A stretch of 64,000 nucleotides of DNA from NCBI RefSeq assembly GCF_005281345.1, contig NZ_SZXJ01000027.1:407309-471308 (forward strand), read 5' to 3'. The notes below the pieces were generated by a model. It ran no database searches and was not told the DNA's origin. It was given only the letters and a program-made list of their open reading frames with translations. This DNA comes from Citrobacter sp. wls619 (GTDB lineage: Bacteria; Pseudomonadota; Gammaproteobacteria; Enterobacterales; Enterobacteriaceae). The position numbers and the translations under genes are program-made. This document shows positions 10,030-20,365 of this stretch, in pieces (the stretch's first letter is position 1; every line of letters begins with the position of its first letter).

Positions 10030-10218
10030 GGTTTTCTCCTGTCAGGATGAGACGGTACGACATATTTTCCCTACCAGGCATAGTCCAGTCAGGCATCCGC
10101 GGCAATAGCTGTTTTTGCGGTTAAACGTAACTGACTGAAAATGAGTGAACAAAACTTAATGAATTTTTAACAAAAGCCCGTTATGTTGACGCATTATTGT
10201 TTTTATTCGAGAAGTGTT

Positions 10219-10749
10219 ATGGGGAATAAGTATTCTGGCCTGCAAATTGGCATTCACTGGCTGGTCTTTTTGTTGGTCATTGTGGCCTACAGTGCCATGG
10301 AGTTTCGCGGATTTTTCCCGCGCAGCTATCGTCCCGGGTTCAACATGGTGCATGTTTCCTGTGGTATCACGATTTTAGCGTTGATGGTGACACGTCTGCT
10401 GGTCAGACTTAAGTATCCGGCACCGCCGATTGAGCCAAAACCGAAGCCGATGATGATTGGCATGGCGCATCTGGGGCACCTGGTTATCTATTTGCTGTTT
10501 ATTGCGCTGCCGATTATTGGCCTGGTGATGATGTATAACCGGGGAAATCCGTGGGTTGCATTCGGCATTGTTATGCCACATGCAGCAGAAGCCAATTTTG
10601 AACTGGCCGATATGCTGAAATCATGGCACGAAACGCTGGCAAACCTGGGTTATTTTGTCATTGGCCTGCATGCCGCTGCGGCTCTGTTACATCACTATTT
10701 CTGGAAGGATAATACGCTCCTGCGCATGATGCCGCGTAAGCGTTCCTGA
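10219..10749 (+). CDS. cybB: Cytochrome b561 CybB (superoxide:ubiquinone oxidoreductase)
   Basis: CybB is a four-helix inner-membrane di-heme b protein. The E. coli enzyme passes electrons from superoxide to ubiquinone. The 176-residue product has the family length and four hydrophobic spans with His residues at conserved places: IGIHWLVF (His near 13), MVHVSCG (near 46), SWHETLANLGY (near 137) and VIGLHAAAALLHHYF (near 151). The start at 10219 (MGNKYSGLQIG) matches E. coli CybB; an ATG at 10183 adds 12 residues with no homology. The hokB/mokB toxin genes that follow cybB in E. coli are absent. Confidence 0.95.
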   Translation: MGNKYSGLQIGIHWLVFLLVIVAYSAMEFRGFFPRSYRPGFNMVHVSCGITILALMVTRLLVRLKYPAPPIEPKPKPMMIGMAHLGHLVIYLLFIALPIIGLVMMYNRGNPWVAFGIVMPHAAEANFELADMLKSWHETLANLGYFVIGLHAAAALLHHYFWKDNTLLRMMPRKRS

Positions 10750-10756
10750 TCAAACG

Positions 10757-10773
10757 CCCCGCGTAATGCGGGG
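10757..10773. terminator. Bidirectional terminator between cybB and a DMT exporter
   Basis: CCCCGC and GCGGGG form a compact hairpin followed by TGTTTTATT on the plus strand, 7 bp after cybB. The facing gene on the minus strand ends at 10791. Confidence 0.8.
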
Positions 10774-10790
10774 TGTTTTATTCTCCGTGA

Positions 10791-11717
10791 TTATTTTTCG
10801 CAAGAGATCTCTTTTTCAACGCGTTGCACCTGCGTGGCGCGTTTCTTCAGGCTGATGATGGCCAGCGCCAGAACAATCAGCACAATCCCGCTACCTTCGA
10901 CAACGCCAGGTTCTTCGCCGAGCAACCACCAGGAAAAGAGTACCCCACAAACCGGCACCGCCAGCGTGCTTAAGCTGGCGATACTGGCAGGCAGGTTACG
11001 CAGCACAAACAGCCATAAGCTCCAGGCCAGCGCTGTTGCCAGTACGGCGCTGTATCCTAATGCCCAGAATACGACAGGCTGCCAGTCAGGCGTTCGCTGT
11101 GGGACCAGCCAGGCGACCAGACTCATCACCAGCGCGGCATACAGCATCTGCCACGAGGTGAGTGCTAACAGGTCGATATTGGGATGACGAGCGTACATAC
11201 GTTTGGCGACAACCGCACTGGCCCCCCAACTGATACCTGAGAGGATTGCCAGCAGCGCACTCTTCATTGACGAAAAGTCCAGTTGCCACGGCTGTAATAC
11301 CAGTATCAGGCCAAACGCCGCCACTGCAATAGCGACGTACTGCAAACGACGCATGCGTTCACCGAGAAAAAGGGCGGCCATAATGACCACCCAGAAGGGC
11401 ATGGTATAACTCAGAATAGCGACTTTTCCCGCACCGCCGCTGACCAGCGCCCACTGTGATAATCCCACCATGCCGCACGTTTGTAACAAGGCTATCGCCA
11501 ACGTATAACCGAACGGGGTCGGGCGCATTCCGCGTCCGCGTAGCATCAGGACAATAAATAATAACAATGCTCCAAAAGAACAACGTAGTGCGGTGAAATC
11601 GAATGAACCAATGTAGTGCGTGACCTGTTTCATAGCAATCCAGCTATAGCTCCAGATGAGCGTTAGCGCGATCAGGCCGCCAATGGCCAGCGGATTGCTT
11701 TTCCCTGCGGTAGTCAT
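10791..11717 (-). CDS. EamA-family (DMT) inner-membrane exporter
   Basis: The 308-residue protein has about ten hydrophobic segments in two EamA repeats. The first starts at [18 protein letters not shown] and the second at [19 protein letters not shown] near residue 155. The tail is basic and charged ([15 protein letters not shown]). Such proteins are proton-coupled exporters of amino acids, purines or metabolites. The substrate cannot be read here, so no gene symbol is given. It is convergent with cybB and divergent from umuDC, with a 180-bp gap that also holds the SOS box. E. coli K-12 has no such gene at this position, so it is probably part of an accessory insertion with umuDC and the autotransporter. 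Confidence 0.85.
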   Translation of the reverse strand: MTTAGKSNPLAIGGLIALTLIWSYSWIAMKQVTHYIGSFDFTALRCSFGALLLFIVLMLRGRGMRPTPFGYTLAIALLQTCGMVGLSQWALVSGGAGKVAILSYTMPFWVVIMAALFLGERMRRLQYVAIAVAAFGLILVLQPWQLDFSSMKSALLAILSGISWGASAVVAKRMYARHPNIDLLALTSWQMLYAALVMSLVAWLVPQRTPDWQPVVFWALGYSAVLATALAWSLWLFVLRNLPASIASLSTLAVPVCGVLFSWWLLGEEPGVVEGSGIVLIVLALAIISLKKRATQVQRVEKEISCEK

Positions 11718-11861
11718 AGTGTGTCCGTTTTGATGATGTTATGGCGCTACTATACCCGGTTTCATGTCGCGATACTTTTGTGCAGACACGAGTCGTTATA
11801 ATTCAGGCGAATAGCCATAGCGCCACAAAAAGCCGCTTGAACAACTGCTCAGATAAAACTA

Positions 11862-11877
11862 CTGTATATAAATACAG
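11862..11877 (+). promoter_or_regulatory. LexA (SOS) box of umuDC
   Basis: CTGTATATAAATACAG fits the LexA consensus CTGT-N8-ACAG, with the AT-rich alternating centre of strong boxes. It lies 20 bp upstream of the umuD start, as in E. coli umuDC, and should make the operon DNA-damage inducible. Confidence 0.95.
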
Positions 11878-11897
11878 TTAATATTGGATGAGTCATT

Positions 11898-12317
11898 ATG
11901 TTGTTTCTCAAGCCAGCGGATCTCCGCGAAATCAATACAACTCCCTTGTTTAGTGACCTTGTTCAGTGCGGGTTTCCCAGCCCGGCTGCGGATTATGTCG
12001 AGCGGGGCATCGATTTGAATGAATTGCTAATTCAGCATCCCAGTGCCACGTACTTCGTGAAAGCCGCGGGGGATTCAATGATTGAGGGGGGGATCGATGA
12101 TGGCGATTTGCTGGTTGTTGACAGTTCGCTGACGGCGGTACATGGCGATATTATTATCGCTGCCGTTGATGGTGAGTTCACGGTTAAGCGGCTGCAGCTT
12201 CGTCCAACGGTACAGCTCGTTCCAATGAACAGCGCTTATGCACCGATCGTTATCGGTCGTGAAGAATCACTGAATGTATTCGGTGTCGTTACCTATGCCG
12301 TGAAGGCTCTGCGCTGA
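11898..12317 (+). CDS. umuD: UmuD, self-cleaving subunit of DNA polymerase V
   Basis: UmuD is a LexA-fold protein. When RecA filaments form it cuts itself, and UmuD'2 joins UmuC as translesion polymerase V. The 139-residue protein has the E. coli length. The cleavage site is Cys24-Gly25 in VQCGFPSP, the nucleophile is Ser60 (AGDSMIEGG) and the general base is Lys97 (FTVKRLQ). All catalytic residues are present. It is preceded by a LexA box and overlaps umuC by one base (TGATG), so the two are translationally coupled. In E. coli K-12 umuDC is at another locus (near dsbB), so the position here is unusual. Confidence 0.96.
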   Translation: MLFLKPADLREINTTPLFSDLVQCGFPSPAADYVERGIDLNELLIQHPSATYFVKAAGDSMIEGGIDDGDLLVVDSSLTAVHGDIIIAAVDGEFTVKRLQLRPTVQLVPMNSAYAPIVIGREESLNVFGVVTYAVKALR

Positions 12318-13627
12318 TGTTTGCGCTCTGCGATGTAAATTCATTTTACGCCAGCTGTGAGACCGTTTTCCGGCCCGATCTCTGTGATAAACCGGTGGTG
12401 GTTCTCTCAAATAACGATGGCTGTGTTATTGCCTGCAGCGCGGAGGCCAAAAAGCTGGGTATCCAAATGGGGGCGCCGTACTTCAAACAAAAAGAGTTGT
12501 TCCGACGTTACGGTGTGACGTGTTTTAGCTCAAATTACGAGCTGTATGCGGATATGAGCAGTAGAGTCATGTCCATCCTCGAGGAACTCTCTCCGCGCGT
12601 GGAAAGGTATAGTATTGATGAAGCGTTCTGTGACTTGACGGGGGTGAGGAACTGCAGAGATCTTACTGATTTTGGTTGCGAGATGAGGGACGCTATTTTG
12701 CAGAAAACGCATCTTAAGGTGGGCGTCGGTATTGCTCAGACCAAAACACTGGCTAAGCTGGCAAACTATGCGGCTAAAAAGTGGCAGGCTCAGACGGGAA
12801 GCGTGGTCGATTTATCGAATAGCGAGCGCCAACGCAAACTGATGGCTGCCGTTCCGGTAGATGAAGTCTGGGGCATTGGTCGCCGTATCGGTAAGAAACT
12901 GGATGCCATGGGCATTAAAACGGTTTGTGACCTGGCTGAAACCGATATTCGCTTTATCCGCAAACATTTCAGCGTGGTGCTGGAAAGAACCGTACGGGAA
13001 TTGCGCGGCGAATCGTGCCTGGCGCTGGATGAGTTTGCGCCGGTTAAGCAGGAAATTATCTGCTCAAGGTCGTTTGGTGTACGGCTCACGGATTATAATG
13101 CCATGCGGGAGGCTATTTGCACCTATGCTTCACGTGCGGCGGAGAAGTTGCGCGGAGAGCACCAGTTCTGCCGCTTCATTTCTGCGTTTATTAAAACCAG
13201 TCCATTTGCCCATAACGAACCTTACTATGGTAACAACGCGTCGGTAAAACTATTGACGCCAACCCAGGACAGCCGGGATATTATTGGTGCGGCAACGCGC
13301 TGCCTTGACGCCATCTGGCGAGAGGGACGGCATTATCAAAAAGCTGGCGTGATGTTAGGGGATTTTTTCAGCTCCGGTGTGGCGCAGCTCAATCTTTTTG
13401 ATGAAAACGTCCCGCGGCATAATAGCGACAAACTTATGACGGTTCTGGATACCCTTAATGCTAAAAATGGTAAAGGGACGCTCTGGTTTGCCGGACAAGG
13501 GATACAGCAGCCATGGGCAATGAAACGAGACATGCTCTCACCTCGCTATACGACGAGATACAGTGATTTACTGCGGGTGGGGGATCTCCAACGGTGTAAT
13601 GCCACATCTACGATTGCGTGTCTCTGA
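12317..13627 (+). CDS. umuC: UmuC, catalytic subunit of DNA polymerase V
   Basis: UmuC is a Y-family DNA polymerase that copies past lesions with UmuD'2 and RecA. Catalytic acidic residues are Asp6 (CDVNSF) and Asp101-Glu102 (SIDEAF). The steric-gate region is NSFYAS, and a beta-clamp-binding motif QLNLF lies near residue 357. The polymerase, finger and little-finger domains are complete. The protein is 436 residues against about 422 in E. coli: after SDLLRV the C terminus continues with about 14 unrelated residues ([15 protein letters not shown]) instead of ending at once. A small change near the stop, in a G-rich stretch at about 13578, could explain this. Confidence 0.95.
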   Translation: MFALCDVNSFYASCETVFRPDLCDKPVVVLSNNDGCVIACSAEAKKLGIQMGAPYFKQKELFRRYGVTCFSSNYELYADMSSRVMSILEELSPRVERYSIDEAFCDLTGVRNCRDLTDFGCEMRDAILQKTHLKVGVGIAQTKTLAKLANYAAKKWQAQTGSVVDLSNSERQRKLMAAVPVDEVWGIGRRIGKKLDAMGIKTVCDLAETDIRFIRKHFSVVLERTVRELRGESCLALDEFAPVKQEIICSRSFGVRLTDYNAMREAICTYASRAAEKLRGEHQFCRFISAFIKTSPFAHNEPYYGNNASVKLLTPTQDSRDIIGAATRCLDAIWREGRHYQKAGVMLGDFFSSGVAQLNLFDENVPRHNSDKLMTVLDTLNAKNGKGTLWFAGQGIQQPWAMKRDMLSPRYTTRYSDLLRVGDLQRCNATSTIACL

Positions 13628-13636
13628 CATTTCGGG

Positions 13637-13677
13637 AGCATGAAAAAGCAAGATACAGATCCCGCCTTTTTCATGCT
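13637..13677. terminator. Hairpin after umuC
   Basis: AGCATGAAAAAG pairs perfectly with CTTTTTCATGCT over 12 bp, with a 17-nt loop. It starts 10 bp after the umuC stop and lies between the converging umuC and autotransporter genes. Confidence 0.6.
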
Positions 13678-13773
13678 ATGCCCCGTTATTTACCTGATAA
13701 TTCCTGCAAATACTGTGGTGGTTGATATCAAAAGTGGCCGCTATAAGTACGCGTTCAGACCACGGCTTATTCC

Positions 13774-14865
13774 TTACCAGCCATAAGACATGCCGCCGCC
13801 AACCACAAAGTTATGCTGTGTATCGTTGGAAACGGATGCTTTAACGACAACGTGCTCTGATGCCCGGGCAGAGAAACCGACAGCCAAAGCTGTTTCGCCA
13901 TCCGTCGTACCGACACCCGCGCCGACGTTGACGCTCTGAGACTCAATAACCTGGGGGATATTCGCCATTGCTGCGACACCAGCGATGCCAGCGGACGCGC
14001 GTTTACGGTTCTGATCCACTTCATTTTTCAGCTTACCGAAGTTAGCGTTGGTGTTCTGCTCCAGTGTTTCGATGCGTTGCTCATGATTGGCCAGTTCGTC
14101 GGTGTGTTTCGCAACCGTCGCGTTGGTCGCTGCACGTTCAGCGGCGGCATCAGCCAGATACTTATCGACGGATGCCGAGCGTTGAGCGAACGACGAGGCT
14201 GCAACTTTTTGGGACAGGCCTGCTGTCAGCGTCTGGTAATGCGTTGCTTCTGTCTTCACTTCATCTGTGATGGCCTGTTTGTTAGAGGCAACCTGGGCTG
14301 CGTCAGCTTTGGTGCCGATTGCCGTTCTGAGCTGGTTATCAGCATCTGTACGATCGGTGATTTCTTTCTGTAATTCACCATCCTGACGCTGCTGATCGGT
14401 GCTGAACGTGCTGCTATCAACCTTGTTTTTGAGGGCATTAGTGTTGTTGTCAGCGGTTTTCTGTGCATTCCCCGCGTCCCGCATGGCTTGTGTGATATCG
14501 TTATTCTGTTGTTGGTCAAGTGCTGCCTGGGTGTTTTTATCCGTAGTATAGGTTGGCTTATCGACAAAATTACCTTGTGACTGCTGGAGTTGCGTGATGG
14601 CCTGTTGGTTGGCAATTGCTACGGCAGCTATATTGTTTGCCTGAGTGACATCGGCTTTATTTGCTGAAAGACCCGCAATCGCCCCGTGGAGGTTTTCTAA
14701 ATCGTACGTTGCGCCATCAATACCCGTGATAGTAATGGTGCCGACAGGATTAGGCGTTTTGGTAAAGGTAGTGACACCATTTGTTGTCGTGCCGATAGCC
14801 GCTTCTGCAATTCCAGACAATAGCAAAGAAGAGAGAGTAATAGCAGTAATTAAGTTGGTTTTCAT
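13774..14865 (-). CDS. YadA-type trimeric autotransporter adhesin (short)
   Basis: The 363-residue protein starts with a signal peptide (MKTNLITAITL..., cleavage after GIAEA). A long stretch follows, rich in Ala, Asn, Gln, Thr and Lys, with coiled-coil-like heptads (residues about 70-285). It ends in a YadA membrane anchor: RKRASAGIAGVAAMANIPQ is the typical linker helix, and the last residues (VVGGGMSYGW) are beta-strand with a terminal aromatic residue. Three chains would form a 12-stranded outer-membrane barrel displaying a coiled-coil stalk. No head domain of YadA-repeat type is visible, so it may be a stalk-only adhesin. The start at 14865 gives a normal signal peptide; ATGs at 14877 and 14874 are alternatives. 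It is a single gene facing umuC. Confidence 0.88.
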   Translation of the reverse strand: MKTNLITAITLSSLLLSGIAEAAIGTTTNGVTTFTKTPNPVGTITITGIDGATYDLENLHGAIAGLSANKADVTQANNIAAVAIANQQAITQLQQSQGNFVDKPTYTTDKNTQAALDQQQNNDITQAMRDAGNAQKTADNNTNALKNKVDSSTFSTDQQRQDGELQKEITDRTDADNQLRTAIGTKADAAQVASNKQAITDEVKTEATHYQTLTAGLSQKVAASSFAQRSASVDKYLADAAAERAATNATVAKHTDELANHEQRIETLEQNTNANFGKLKNEVDQNRKRASAGIAGVAAMANIPQVIESQSVNVGAGVGTTDGETALAVGFSARASEHVVVKASVSNDTQHNFVVGGGMSYGW

Positions 14866-14947
14866 ACATGTCATCATTAATATATAAGTGTTTAAGATTG
14901 CGTTGAGCGCTGTTTGAACTTCAACGTAAATAAAATTAGATAGAATA

Positions 14948-15280
14948 CTATCTGGCGTTTTTTGATGTTCTCTTGTCCTGTGCGTGAAGCGGCATTTTCA
15001 ACAGAGACCATATACAATGTTTTTATTATTAAAGCTGATGTGCTGAATTAGAGTCTGTGTAGTGAAAACGGTTTTTTATCTCGACCTTACCGTTTACTTT
15101 TCTTTTGTATCAGTTAGTTATGCTTCCTGTGGCGTGATGTGGGTAAGGGCGATGGGTACCTTGAAATCCGGCAGTCCATTGATAGTGATTAGATGGTTAA
15201 ATGTTTCGCTGGTTATTATTGTCATGCGTTGCTTAGTCGTTAGTATTTCATTGAACGAAAATTACCACTACGCCAGATAG
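14948..15280. repeat. 333-bp segment bounded by 11-bp inverted repeats upstream of the autotransporter
   Basis: CTATCTGGCGT at 14948-14958 is the exact reverse complement of ACGCCAGATAG at 15270-15280. The left end also carries a half-palindrome (AGATAG-AATA-CTATCT, 14938-14953), so AGATAGAAT recurs in direct orientation at both ends (14938-14946 and 15275-15283). The left repeat lies about 80 bp upstream of the autotransporter start. The segment has no convincing gene; a 72-codon frame at 15062 has no family resemblance. It could be an invertible promoter segment or the remnant of a small mobile element. No recombinase gene is nearby. Confidence 0.4.
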
Positions 15281-15356
15281 AATCAATATTGAAAAATGTC
15301 CAAAATTCTACTTGTTTAGAAAATTAAGAATAGTCCTGGATTTGGTGATTGGTTAA

Positions 15357-15526
15357 TTAAGTTATTGGTACATTGGTTCCCGACCCATCGTAAATACAGG
15401 CGTGCCCGTACGGATTTTGCCCTGGTAAAGCATCAATCACCGCAACGGCTAGAACACGTAGCCTTGGCTTTTTTGATGTGCGTGACTTCGCGCATACGAG
15501 ACCGCTTCGTGTTTATTCCATGACAT
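15357..15526 (-). pseudogene. Remnant of a CHAP-like peptidoglycan hydrolase
   Basis: Reading the minus strand from ATG 15526, the frame gives MSWNKHEAVSYARSHAHQKS then GYV and an in-frame stop at 15449. A different frame then resumes at 15446 with VAVIDALPGQNPYGHACIYD and GSGTNVPIT before TAA at 15357. The first part resembles the N-terminal helix of CHAP/NlpC-like amidases, in which a catalytic Cys follows GY. The second part resembles the strand with the catalytic His (GHACIYDG). The catalytic Cys region and roughly 40 residues between are missing, as is the C terminus. Such hydrolases occur as phage lysins and type VI secretion effectors. It is a deletion plus frameshift relic, not a working gene. 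The rest of 14888-15900 shows only AT-rich sequence without recognisable genes. Confidence 0.6.
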
Positions 15527-15904
15527 AAGCTTCCCTCAATAATAGAACGAATGGCAAGAGAATATTACGTCAGCAATTAATTGAAAAAATTGTATTTTAT
15601 AGTCAGGCTTAATTACCCAACATAATTTTGTTAATATTGATTTAGAATAAATAATTAACATGTATGGCAATATATTTAAATATTCATTTCCGTAAACCCC
15701 ATCGCTAACCGCATTCACGTCGTGCTTGTTGTTAAGTCCGGTCTATGGGATTAGCAGATCACACGTAAAACGGTGCAGGCGTGGTCGCTGGAGGCTTTCG
15801 CGCTGCAATGTGCTGTTGATTGTTGAATGGCAAGCGATGAGTAACTTAATCTAACCGACTGATATTCAATAAATCTTATATTTTACAATTATATAAAAAA
15901 ACTG

Positions 15905-15926
15905 ATAGTATACCCCCCTATAGTAT
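15905..15926 (+). promoter_or_regulatory. FrmR operator/promoter region
   Basis: ATAGTATA-CCCCCC-TATAGTAT is an AT-rich repeat flanking a central C-tract, 11 bp before the frmR start. Such G/C-tract sites are typical operators for the CsoR/RcnR family and match the known arrangement of FrmR autoregulation. Formaldehyde should relieve repression of frmRA. Confidence 0.8.
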
Positions 15927-15937
15927 TAGGAGGGCGT

Positions 15938-17364
<1,427 letters not shown>

Positions 17365-17371
17365 TTCATTG

Positions 17372-17393
17372 GCCAGCGGAATTCACCGCTGGC
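17372..17393 (+). terminator. Terminator after frmA
   Basis: GCCAGCGG and CCGCTGGC form a perfect 8-bp stem with a 6-nt loop, 7 bp after the frmA stop. A CTTTCCTG tail follows. Confidence 0.7.
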
Positions 17394-17454
17394 ACTTTCC
17401 TGAATTTCTTTGAATGATGTTGTGAAAGTGTGACGAATCTTGCGCTTTTCACGG

Positions 17455-17481
17455 TAAGTAAACTTTATGAATTGCCGATGA
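17455..17481 (+). promoter_or_regulatory. Sigma-28 (FliA) class 3 flagellar promoter for trg
   Basis: TAAGTAAA, then 11 bp, then GCCGATGA, closely fits the FliA consensus TAAAGTTT-N11-GCCGATAA. It lies about 55 bp upstream of the trg start. This places the chemoreceptor in the flagellar class 3 regulon. Confidence 0.8.
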
Positions 17482-17533
17482 CTATCTAATGGGCGTGTTT
17501 TCACGCATAACCCCTACAAGAGAGTCGACGGTC

Positions 17534-19222
17534 ATGGACAATACAATATCGATGCAAGCCCAGAATAAACTGGGCTTTCTGCATCAAATCAGACTGGTTC
17601 CGCTGTTTTCCTCCATTCTCGGTGGCATCCTTCTGCTGTTTGCTTTGAGTTCCGGGCTGGCAAGCTATTTTCTTATGCAGGCCGATCGCGATCAGCGCGA
17701 TGTGACCGATGAGATTCAGGTCAGGATGGGGTTATCTAACAGTTCCAATCACCTACGCACAGCCCGTATCAATATGATCCACGCCGGCGCAGCGAGTCGC
17801 ATTGCCGAAATGGACGATATGAAGGCCAATATCGCCGAGGCGGAAAAACGCATTAAGCAATCGCAGGATGGTTTTACTGCCTATATGTCTCGTGTGGTGA
17901 AAACGTCGGAGGACGAAGCCTTAGACGCTGAACTGAGCGCCAGTTTCAAAGCCTATATCGACGGTCTGCAGCCGATGCTGAAATATGCCAGAAACGGGAT
18001 GTTTGAAGCGATTATCAACCATGAAAATGAACAGGCCAGGCCGCTGGATACGGCTTACAACAAGGTGCTGCTGAAGGCCATAGACATTCGTACTGCCAGG
18101 GCTAATCACCTCAGCGAGCAGGCCCACCAACGTACGCAACTTGGTATGGCGTTTATGCTGGGTGCATTTATTCTGGCACTGGTGTTAACCGTGATGACGT
18201 TTGTTGTCCTGCGTCGTACCGTGATTCATCCACTGTTGCGTGCGGCACAGCGTATTGAGCAAATTTCAGCGGGCGATCTGACCATGCGGGATGAACCCAC
18301 CGGGCGCAGTGAGATTGGTCGTCTGAGTCGTCATCTTCAGACGATGCAACATTCACTGGAGAAAACCGTAGGCACAGTACGTCAGGGAGCGGAAGAAATC
18401 TATCGCGGCACCAGTGAAATCTCGGCGGGCAATACTGATCTGTCATCACGTACTGAAGAACAGGCCGCGGCGATTGAACAAACGGCAGCCAGCATGGAAG
18501 AACTGACTGCGACGGTGAAACAAAACGCGGACAACGCGCACCATGCGAGCAAGCTGGCGGAAGATGCTTCCGGCAAGGCCAGTCGCGGTGGGCAGATGGT
18601 TTCTGGCGTAGTGAAAACCATGGGCAATATCTCGACCAGCTCGAAAAAAATCTCTGAAATTACCGCTGTCATCAACAGCATTGCCTTCCAGACCAATATT
18701 CTGGCGCTGAATGCGGCGGTGGAAGCGGCTCGGGCAGGAGAGCAAGGGCGTGGATTTGCCGTCGTCGCCAGCGAAGTTCGCACGCTGGCAAGCCGTAGCG
18801 CCCAGGCAGCGAAAGAGATTGAAGGATTGATCAGTGAGTCAGTACGGTTGATTGACCAGGGGTCCGGTGAAGTTGTGGCTGCGGGTAATACCATGACGGA
18901 TATCGTTGATGCGGTAAAACGTGTCACCGATATTATGCTGGAGATTGCAGCGGCCTCTGATGAACAGAGCCGGGGTATCGTGCAGGTAAGTCAGGCGATT
19001 TCAGAGATGGATAAAGTGACGCAGCAAAACGCCTCTCTGGTTGAAGAAGCGTCGGCTGCAGCGGCATCGCTGGAAGAACAGGCCGCACGTTTAACTGAAG
19101 CCGTCGGCACGTTTCGTCTGCAGGGCGCAAGTGCGATAAAACGCGTTGCAGCCGTTGTTAATCCAGTACCTTCATCACCACGGTCAAGTGCGATAAATAC
19201 GGATAATTGGGAAACTTTCTGA
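17534..19222 (+). CDS. trg: Methyl-accepting chemotaxis protein Trg (ribose/galactose), with NWETF tail
   Basis: Trg senses ribose- and galactose-loaded periplasmic binding proteins. The 562-residue protein has an N-terminal membrane helix (about residues 20-40), a periplasmic four-helix domain, a second membrane helix near 200, a HAMP domain and a long methylated signalling coiled coil. The hairpin tip for CheA/CheW contact is [20 protein letters not shown]. The start at 17534 ([17 protein letters not shown]) aligns with E. coli Trg; an ATG-type extension to 17489 is less likely. It differs from E. coli Trg by a longer tail ending in NWETF, the CheR/CheB docking pentapeptide of high-abundance receptors such as Tsr and Tar. 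A FliA promoter lies upstream. Confidence 0.95.
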   Translation: MDNTISMQAQNKLGFLHQIRLVPLFSSILGGILLLFALSSGLASYFLMQADRDQRDVTDEIQVRMGLSNSSNHLRTARINMIHAGAASRIAEMDDMKANIAEAEKRIKQSQDGFTAYMSRVVKTSEDEALDAELSASFKAYIDGLQPMLKYARNGMFEAIINHENEQARPLDTAYNKVLLKAIDIRTARANHLSEQAHQRTQLGMAFMLGAFILALVLTVMTFVVLRRTVIHPLLRAAQRIEQISAGDLTMRDEPTGRSEIGRLSRHLQTMQHSLEKTVGTVRQGAEEIYRGTSEISAGNTDLSSRTEEQAAAIEQTAASMEELTATVKQNADNAHHASKLAEDASGKASRGGQMVSGVVKTMGNISTSSKKISEITAVINSIAFQTNILALNAAVEAARAGEQGRGFAVVASEVRTLASRSAQAAKEIEGLISESVRLIDQGSGEVVAAGNTMTDIVDAVKRVTDIMLEIAAASDEQSRGIVQVSQAISEMDKVTQQNASLVEEASAAAASLEEQAARLTEAVGTFRLQGASAIKRVAAVVNPVPSSPRSSAINTDNWETF

Positions 19223-19234
19223 TAGGTCAGCAAT

Positions 19235-19262
19235 CCGGTAATTCGGTTCTCTGAATTACCGG
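19235..19262. terminator. Bidirectional terminator between trg and the fimbrial operon
   Basis: CCGGTAATTC and GAATTACCGG form a perfect 10-bp stem with an 8-nt loop between the converging trg and fimbrial tip gene. Confidence 0.8.
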
Positions 19263-19271
19263 GTGACCCGC

Positions 19272-20345
19272 TTACTTATAGGTTGCGCTGATGACCCCTG
19301 AGGCCGTGAACGCACCGGGGGTATAATCATCGCAGGTACCTTGGGTAGCCGAAGCACAGGTGAATAGCCCCGCCATCGGAATATCTTTCGCCGTTACGAT
19401 GCTGCCAAAATCGATGGTGACGGAAGAGTTGGCGTCATTTGCTGACAAATATTTCCGAGGTGAACCATCCTCGTAAGAAACCGCCACCCCCCGTCCTCCC
19501 GCCGCTGAGGTGCCAGTCGTGGTATTGGCCAAAATACCCAATCCGTTATTATCCGAAATGACTTTGGTTGAGGTTAGTTTAAGGGTAACGCCTGAGGCAT
19601 TAACACAACCGCTGTTTTTCAACGTGAAGCCTTTTCTGTAGTTTATATTACCCACATCGCCAAAGTCGATGGTGGTGGGGGAGACGGATAAATTGCAGGT
19701 TGGTGTCTGGAATTTTACAGTAAAAGAGCTGCTACTCACGTTGATCTTAAGCAGGGGGTTACCATCATCACCAGCTCGAATTGTTCCTAACAACCCACTC
19801 TGTGTTGGCTTCGCATCACCCACCGCTGTTACTATACCTCGCTGCCATATTTGAACGTGTATGTTCATGAACATATACTCTTTAAGGCTCATATTTACAT
19901 CCATCATTCGAGTCGCGGATGTAGAAGAGGGTAAATATACGCCGTCACTCCCCCCTGGCACATAGACGGTATAGTAAATGCCGGGAATCGTCGTAGGCCA
20001 AAACCCTCTGTTATAGGTATAAGTTGTGCTCGAATTGAAACCTTGGGTTGTCCAGGAATCAGATTGGACCCCCGCAGTATTATTTGCCCAACCCCACCAG
20101 TCGGAACCATCATTACCCGTACTACAAGTCACCTTAGCTTGCCCCCCCACAGTAATATCAGCCAGCTTTACATCAATATTGCTATTGGGTGAGAAAATTG
20201 AATTATCGATATTAATGGTGCCTGCATTCAGGCTTATATCATAATTCTGATCCAGAGGGCATTCCAGTGCCCAGGTGGGAAATGCAATAATCACTTGCAA
20301 CAAAAAGAACAGTGACAAAACTCTACGAATAATCGCTGTTTTCAT
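19272..20345 (-). CDS. Fimbrial tip adhesin (two-domain)
   Basis: This is the last gene of the fimbrial operon. The 357-residue product has a signal peptide (cleavage near FPTWA). Its N-terminal domain of about 190 residues is rich in Trp, Tyr and Asn (DWWGWANNT, YNRGFWPTTIPGIYYTVYVPGG), like receptor-binding lectin domains. The C-terminal pilin domain starts at CNLSVSPTTIDFGDV with a paired Cys at about residue 247 and ends in the donor-strand-accepting pattern ASGVISATYK. This two-domain layout matches FimH-type tip adhesins. The ligand cannot be predicted. A gap of 20 bp separates it from the preceding minor subunit. Confidence 0.88.
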   Translation of the reverse strand: MKTAIIRRVLSLFFLLQVIIAFPTWALECPLDQNYDISLNAGTINIDNSIFSPNSNIDVKLADITVGGQAKVTCSTGNDGSDWWGWANNTAGVQSDSWTTQGFNSSTTYTYNRGFWPTTIPGIYYTVYVPGGSDGVYLPSSTSATRMMDVNMSLKEYMFMNIHVQIWQRGIVTAVGDAKPTQSGLLGTIRAGDDGNPLLKINVSSSSFTVKFQTPTCNLSVSPTTIDFGDVGNINYRKGFTLKNSGCVNASGVTLKLTSTKVISDNNGLGILANTTTGTSAAGGRGVAVSYEDGSPRKYLSANDANSSVTIDFGSIVTAKDIPMAGLFTCASATQGTCDDYTPGAFTASGVISATYK

Positions 20346-20365
20346 ATCAGCTAACCCTGTATTTA

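Noticed and set aside
10030-10218. RydC or hok/sok-type genes near cybB
   Set aside because: I looked for the RydC core and for Hok-like ORFs around cybB and found neither.
15062-15280. 72-codon plus-strand ORF in the inverted-repeat segment
   Set aside because: No family resemblance, no ribosome site and AT-rich chance-like composition; its stop lies in the right inverted repeat. Treated as non-coding.
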